DNA of 64,000 bases, from positions 434,001 to 498,000 of the forward strand of contig CAWGIM010000006.1 of the NCBI GenBank assembly GCA_963822615.1, read 5' to 3'. The notes beneath the pieces were generated by a model. The model was given only the letters and a program-made list of their open reading frames with translations. It made no database searches and was not told the DNA's origin. Below are positions 60,206 through 64,000 of this stretch, in pieces; within the stretch, counting starts at the first letter, position 1, and every line of letters starts with the position of its first letter. The DNA is from Trebonia sp963822615 (GTDB taxonomy: Bacteria; Actinomycetota; Actinomycetes; Streptosporangiales; Streptosporangiaceae). A program made the translations under genes and the position numbers.

Positions 60206-60612
60206 GGCAGGGGGAGGGACCGCTGCGCTCGGCGATGGCACGGGCCGTGGCGATGCGCCAGGCGGGCCAGACCGCGGAGGCGCTGGCGGAGGTAATCAGG
60301 GCCAGGCAGAATCTCCCGCTTGACGGGAGGCACCTGCCCTCCGATGAGGCCGCCGCCCTGGCCGAGGGCTGGGAGTTCCAGGCCGCCGACGACCTGCACC
60401 GCGGCTGCCTGGAAGGAGGGCTCGAGGATCTCGCCATTGCCGAGCAGATCCTGGCGGGGCGGCCGGAGCACGGGGAGCGCCGCGGGCGCATCTGCGTGGA
60501 GATAGCCGCCAAGCTCACGGCCACCAGCGCCGACCTGCAATCGGTGCGGGCCGAGTACCTGGCGATCTCCGAGCGGCTGCTGAAAGGCGCCGACCGCTAC
60601 CGGGAGCTCTGA
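60199..60612 (+). CDS. Hypothetical helical protein (TPR-like)
   Basis: A 137-residue helical protein starting MLRQGEGPLRSAMARAVAMR. Alternating Ala/Glu/Leu helices (AEALAEVIRARQNLP, then EGWEFQAADDLHRGCLEGGL, then AEYLAISERLLKGADRYREL) suggest TPR-like pairs. Overlaps the preceding small gene by 7 nt. Function unknown. Confidence 0.6.
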   Translation: MLRQGEGPLRSAMARAVAMRQAGQTAEALAEVIRARQNLPLDGRHLPSDEAAALAEGWEFQAADDLHRGCLEGGLEDLAIAEQILAGRPEHGERRGRICVEIAAKLTATSADLQSVRAEYLAISERLLKGADRYREL

Positions 60613-60651
60613 TAGCGACGCTGAGGCCCGCCCGTCACCCGCGGGCGGGCC

Positions 60652-60801
60652 TCAGCAGGGCAGGAGCGAGGTCATGATGACGGACTTCGGGTCGACCGCG
60701 TCCGACATGTGCATCGTGCCGTCGCTGACGCGGGCGAACATGGCCGCCATCACCTCGTCCGGGTGGCTGCTCAGCTCGTAGATCGCGGCGTACTGCGGCC
60801 G
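60652..60801 (-). pseudogene. C-terminal fragment of a small conserved protein
   Basis: The minus strand encodes PQYAAIYELSSHPDEVMAAM, then FARVSDGTMHMSDAVDPKSV and MTSLLPC before a stop. The block reads like the tail of a small actinobacterial dimeric protein (EthD/DUF4286 style). Upstream, the frame has no start and runs into the MBL gene on the other strand, so the 5' half is lost. Confidence 0.5.
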
Positions 60802-60900
60802 GCCGGAGGCGGGCGCGGCGATGCCGCTGGTGCATGATGGCGTGGTGCAGTTGTTTTCTCTTGCGGGTACTGAGCCCGCCGCTGGCCGGGCCGGTGCCCG

Positions 60901-61977
60901 GTGACCGCGCTCCCGGCCGGGCAGGACGTCACCGGCCTGCGGCAGCTGGAAGCGTGGCGCCAGCGGGTGCTGCCACCGGTTGAGCAGTTGGCGGCGGACC
61001 TCTGGTCGATCCCGGTGCCGATTCCCGACAACCCGCTGCGCTACGTGTCCAGCTACGCGTTCGCGTCCGGCGGCGGCCTGGTGCTGCTCGACACCGGCTG
61101 GGACGCCGACGAGTCCTGGCAGGCGCTGGTGGCGGGGCTGCGGGCGATCGGCGCCGGGCCGGGCGAGGTGCGCGGCGTGCTGGTGAGCCACATGCACTTC
61201 GACCACTCCGGGCTGGCCGGCCGGGTGCAGGCGGAGTCCGGCGCCTGGATCGCCATGCACCCGGCCGACCGGGTGATGCTGACCGCGGTCGGCGTGCGCG
61301 ACCCGGCCAGCGCGGTCGTGCGCGAGGAGGCGTTCCTGCGCATGCTCGGGGCCGAGCCGGCCGAGGCGGTCGCCGCGGTCGGCGGCCCGGCCGCCTACGA
61401 GGGGTTCAGCCGGATCGCGCTGCCGGACCGCGAGCTGACCGACGGCGACATCGCCGACGTGCCCGGCTGGCGGCTGCGCGCGGTGCACACCCCCGGCCAC
61501 ACCCCGGGGCACCTGTGCTTCGTCGATGAGCTGTCGCAGCGCTTCTTCGCGGGCGATCACATCCTGCCGCGGATCACGCCCAACATCTCGCTGCTGGCGG
61601 GAACCCAGGAGCCGCCGCTGGCGGAGTACCTGGCCTCTCTGGCCAAGGTGCGCGACCTGGAAGTGGACGAGATCTTCCCGGCCCACGAGTGGCGGTTCCG
61701 CGGCCTGGCCGAACGGGTCGACGGCATCGCCGCCCACCACGAGCGGCGGCTGGCCGAGCTGCTGGCCGCCATCGCCGCCAACCCCGGCGCCACCCCGTGG
61801 ATCCTGGCCGGCCAGCTCACCTGGTCCCGGTCCTGGGACCAGTACAGCGGCCGGATGCGGATCAGCGCGGTCACCGAGACCGCCGCCCACGTGCTCGAAC
61901 TGGTCGGCCGGGGGCTGGCCGTCAGCACCGGCGGCGACGTGCCCGGCTACCTGGTCGCGGACCGGCCGGTCGGTTAG
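60901..61977 (+). CDS. Metallo-beta-lactamase-fold hydrolase
   Basis: A 358-residue protein starting with GTG 60901. Zinc motif HMHFDHSGL (HxHxDH) near residue 98; further ligands in HTPGHTPGHLCFVD and FAGDHILPRITPN. The C-terminal third is a helical cap (RVDGIAAHHERRLAELLAAI), typical of glyoxalase II-like or thioesterase/lactonase members. It is followed 2 nt later by an alpha/beta hydrolase gene, suggesting a joint degradative step on an ester or thioester. Confidence 0.9.
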   Translation: MTALPAGQDVTGLRQLEAWRQRVLPPVEQLAADLWSIPVPIPDNPLRYVSSYAFASGGGLVLLDTGWDADESWQALVAGLRAIGAGPGEVRGVLVSHMHFDHSGLAGRVQAESGAWIAMHPADRVMLTAVGVRDPASAVVREEAFLRMLGAEPAEAVAAVGGPAAYEGFSRIALPDRELTDGDIADVPGWRLRAVHTPGHTPGHLCFVDELSQRFFAGDHILPRITPNISLLAGTQEPPLAEYLASLAKVRDLEVDEIFPAHEWRFRGLAERVDGIAAHHERRLAELLAAIAANPGATPWILAGQLTWSRSWDQYSGRMRISAVTETAAHVLELVGRGLAVSTGGDVPGYLVADRPVG

Positions 61978-61979
61978 CG

Positions 61980-62756
61980 GTGACAGCGGAGCAGCCGGCC
62001 GCGGCCGGGCGGCCGGCCCACCGGTTCACCGGCCGGGACGGGGTGGAGCTGGCCTGGCACGAGATCGGCACCGGGCGGCCCGTGGTGCTGCTGCACCCGC
62101 TGTTCGGCAGCGGTGCCCGGGAGGCGGACGGCCGCCTGGCCCGGTCGCTGGCCGCCGCCGGCCGCCGGGTGATCCTGCCCGACCTGCGCGCGCACGGCGC
62201 CAGCGGGCACCCGCACGACCCGGCCCGCTACCCGCCCGACGTGCTGGCCGACGACGGGCTCGCGCTCATCGAGCAGCTCGGCCTGGACGACTACGACCTC
62301 GGCGGCTACTCGCTCGGCGGCAAGCTGGCGCTGCGGCTGCTGGCCCGCGGCGCCCGCCCGGCGCGCGCGTTCGTGATCGCCCAGGGGGTGGACGCGCTCG
62401 ACGCGGAAAGCAGCCGGACCGGCGGCTACCGGGAGCTGCTTGACGCGGTAGCCAGCGGCGAGGTGGCGCCCGACTCGCCCGCGGCGGGCATGGCGCAGTG
62501 GCTCGCGCAGGCGGGCACCGACCCGCGGGCGGTCCGCCTGCTGCTCGGCGCGATGGTGCCGACCGCCCGCGACACCCTGCGGCTGGTGCCGGTGCCGGTG
62601 CTGATCGCCGTCGGCGACCAGGACAGCCGCGGGGCGACCGCGGGCGAGCTGGCCAGCCTGCTGCCCGACGCGCGGGTGGTCACGGTGCCGGGCGACCACG
62701 GCAGCTCGGTCGACGCGCCCGAGCTGGCCGCCGCCGTGCTCGACTTCCTCGGCTGA
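61980..62756 (+). CDS. Alpha/beta hydrolase
   Basis: A 258-residue protein starting with GTG 61980, 2 nt after the MBL stop. VVLLHPLFGSGA (oxyanion region), GGYSLGGKLALRLLA (Ser nucleophile), an Asp in GDQDSRG and the catalytic His in VPGDHGSSVD. No signal peptide. Probably an esterase or thioesterase acting with the MBL protein. Confidence 0.9.
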   Translation: MTAEQPAAAGRPAHRFTGRDGVELAWHEIGTGRPVVLLHPLFGSGAREADGRLARSLAAAGRRVILPDLRAHGASGHPHDPARYPPDVLADDGLALIEQLGLDDYDLGGYSLGGKLALRLLARGARPARAFVIAQGVDALDAESSRTGGYRELLDAVASGEVAPDSPAAGMAQWLAQAGTDPRAVRLLLGAMVPTARDTLRLVPVPVLIAVGDQDSRGATAGELASLLPDARVVTVPGDHGSSVDAPELAAAVLDFLG

Positions 62757-62913
62757 GGGCGCCGTCCCCGGGCCGGGGGCGCTGATGCCTGCGGCTCCTG
62801 TTTCTGGCGCGACCGCTGCGGCTTCTGTTACGGAAATAATTATCGAATTGGAGACTTTTAGGTGCTATTTGACCAAAAGTTTCCAAGATCTTTTTCTGGC
62901 CGGCAGCGCGGGG

Positions 62914-63128
62914 GCGGGAAATGAAGGCGGTGCTGCGGTGGCGGGAAATGAGGGCGGTGGCGCGGTGACGGGAACTCTAGGCGGTGCCGTGGTGACGGGA
63001 ACTCTAGGCGGTGCCGCGGTGACGGGAACTCTAGGCGGTGCCGCGGTGACGGGAACTCTAGGCGGTGCCGTGGTGACGGGAACTCTAGGCGGTGCCGTGG
63101 TGGGGGGAATCTGGGCGGTGGCGCGGTG
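62914..63128. repeat. 27-bp tandem repeat array, eight units
   Basis: Unit ACGGGAACTCTAGGCGGTGC-CGCGGTG; five central units are identical apart from a C/T change, and three outer units are more diverged. On the plus strand a frame reads VTGTLGGAV repeatedly; on the minus strand TAPPRVPV. Lies in the 62757-63158 gap between two converging genes; no other gene is supported there. Confidence 0.9.
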
Positions 63129-63158
63129 GCGGGACACTCGCAAGGTCCGCCATGCCCG

Positions 63159-63872
63159 TCACTTCTTGCTGTTATCCGACTGGGACGCGGGCGGGGGCTC
63201 GGGGCTTGCTGACCGGGTGGCGGGTGGGCTGTCAGCCGAGAGGCTCGGGGCCGGAGGCTCGGGGGCCGGAGGCTCGGGGTCGACGGGATCCGGCTCGGTG
63301 TAGTCGGCGGCGTTGAGGTGGGCGCGGCGGCCTTCCTGGTCGAGGATGAAGATGACCTCGGCCGGGCCGCCCTCGGCGGTGACCGCGTGCGGTGACATCG
63401 CCGAGAACTGCGCCGCCTGACCCGCCTCGACCTCGATCACGCGGTCGCCGAGCTGGAGCCTGATGGTGCCGGAGAGCACCGTGAACCAGCCGGTACCCGG
63501 GTGCACCCGCAACTGGCGCCGGCGCTGGGTCTCGGTGATGCGCACCTTCGCCACCGACAGGCCGTGCGGCTCGTCCGCCCGGGTCAGCATCCAGGTGACC
63601 GCGCCCCGCCCGGCGTCGCGCTGCGGCCTGATGATCACGTCCTCCGCGCCGACCGGCTCCACCAGCTGGTCCAGGCTGGTGCCAAGGGCCCGGGCGAGCA
63701 GCACTAGCTGGTCGATGGCGATGCGCCGGTGGCCGGTCTCGATCCGGCTGAGGGTGGACGGGCTGAGCTGGCAGCGGGCGGCCAGGGCGTCCAGCGACCA
63801 GCCGCGGGCCAGCCGCAGCCCGCGGAGGCGGGCGCGGATGGTGGCGTCGAGCGCGTCCTCTTCTTGCGTCAT
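63159..63872 (-). CDS. XRE-family regulator with cupin domain
   Basis: A 237-residue protein starting MTQEEDALDATIRARLRGLR at ATG 63872. HTH: WSLDALAARCQLSPSTLSRIETGHRR. Cupin domain: RVHPGTGWFTVLSGTIRLQL, then EVEAGQAAQFSAMSPHAVTA. The C-terminus has a Pro/Ala/Ser-rich low-complexity tail (~45 residues). Such HTH-cupin proteins usually repress the divergently read enzyme gene next door. Confidence 0.92.
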   Translation of the reverse strand: MTQEEDALDATIRARLRGLRLARGWSLDALAARCQLSPSTLSRIETGHRRIAIDQLVLLARALGTSLDQLVEPVGAEDVIIRPQRDAGRGAVTWMLTRADEPHGLSVAKVRITETQRRRQLRVHPGTGWFTVLSGTIRLQLGDRVIEVEAGQAAQFSAMSPHAVTAEGGPAEVIFILDQEGRRAHLNAADYTEPDPVDPEPPAPEPPAPSLSADSPPATRSASPEPPPASQSDNSKK

Positions 63873-63881
63873 TGGCAAGAT

Positions 63882-63911
63882 GCTATGCCATCAGAGCAAA
63901 GAGCGCATAGC
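63882..63911. promoter_or_regulatory. Candidate operator of XRE-cupin regulator
   Basis: Inverted repeat GCTATGC (63882-63888) and GCATAGC (63905-63911) with a 16-nt spacer. It lies between the divergent starts at 63872 and 63921. Confidence 0.55.
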
Positions 63912-63920
63912 GTGAGGGTC

Positions 63921-64000
63921 ATGACCAGCACTCATGACCACGGCCAGCACCAGCACCAGCACGGGCACGCCGGGCACGCCGACGGCGAGGGGATGACCGA
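63921..64000 (+). CDS. His-rich N-terminus of a gene cut by the right edge
   Basis: ATG 63921 opens MTSTHDHGQHQHQHGHAGHA and continues DGEGMT up to the window end. A His-rich leader like this precedes class I methyltransferases that lie divergent from HTH-cupin regulators in actinobacteria, so a methyltransferase is likely. Only 26 codons are visible and the body is not seen. Confidence 0.5.
   Translation, partial: MTSTHDHGQHQHQHGHAGHADGEGMT

Noticed and set aside
62914..63128. CRISPR array
   Set aside because: Repeats are directly adjacent with no unique spacers, and no cas genes occur in the window.

Overview
The window is very GC-rich and most genes are packed with ATGA/GTGA stop-start overlaps. 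The gene families point to a filamentous high-GC actinobacterium: an F420-type LLM oxidoreductase, a PF04672-type S-adenosyl methyltransferase, SAV_915-like and WXG100-like proteins, and many P450s. No species can be named from the sequence. One intact tRNA is present, tRNA-Val(TAC) at 50590-50665. There is no rRNA and no CRISPR array.

Layout. 1-3.8 kb: the 5' end of an ankyrin-type gene, a transposase scrap, and a leftward five-gene operon of WXG100/T7SS type. 3.9-19.4 kb: an accessory and decaying zone with a DEDDh exonuclease, small membrane and hypothetical proteins, and a methyltransferase bracketed by ~124-bp inverted repeats carrying transposon-end-like motifs and a probable tnsA scrap. 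It also holds a serine hydrolase, several frameshifted or truncated genes, and a frameshifted tyrosine integrase beside a 54-nt tRNA-Phe 3' fragment (an attachment-site relic).

19.36-38.65 kb: the centrepiece, an unusual fatty-acid-tailoring gene cluster with no ketosynthase, PKS or NRPS. A leftward arm encodes desaturase, ACP, CFA-type methyltransferase, P450, fatty acyl-AMP ligase (FAAL) and hotdog thioesterase. A rightward arm encodes a second FAAL, a diiron desaturase-like protein, hotdog thioesterase, a second ACP, a divergent CFA-type methyltransferase, an acyl-ACP desaturase and a P450. Between and beside them lie another P450, a DHA2 exporter, a third hotdog protein, a LysR regulator, a fourth P450 and a metallo-beta-lactamase-fold hydrolase. 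Inferred logic: each FAAL loads a free fatty acid on its ACP, the carrier-bound chain is desaturated, methylated or cyclopropanated and oxidised, a hotdog enzyme releases it and the MFS pump exports it. This resembles alkyne/polyyne FAAL-desaturase-ACP cassettes, but the doubled architecture, the two desaturase folds and the CFA enzymes are not a combination I recognise.

38.65-64 kb: a palindrome-bearing duplicated spacer, an LLM oxidoreductase, a carbohydrate ABC transporter with a divergent RpiR regulator, DoxX, and an ECF sigma factor/ABC exporter operon. Then come tRNA-Val, GNAT, a PF04672 methyltransferase, alpha/beta hydrolase, TetR-MFS, GH76, Dps and a DapA-like aldolase. The window ends with an ice-binding-like surface protein, an MBL/alpha-beta hydrolase pair, a 27-bp tandem-repeat array, and an XRE-cupin regulator divergent from a gene that runs off the right edge.
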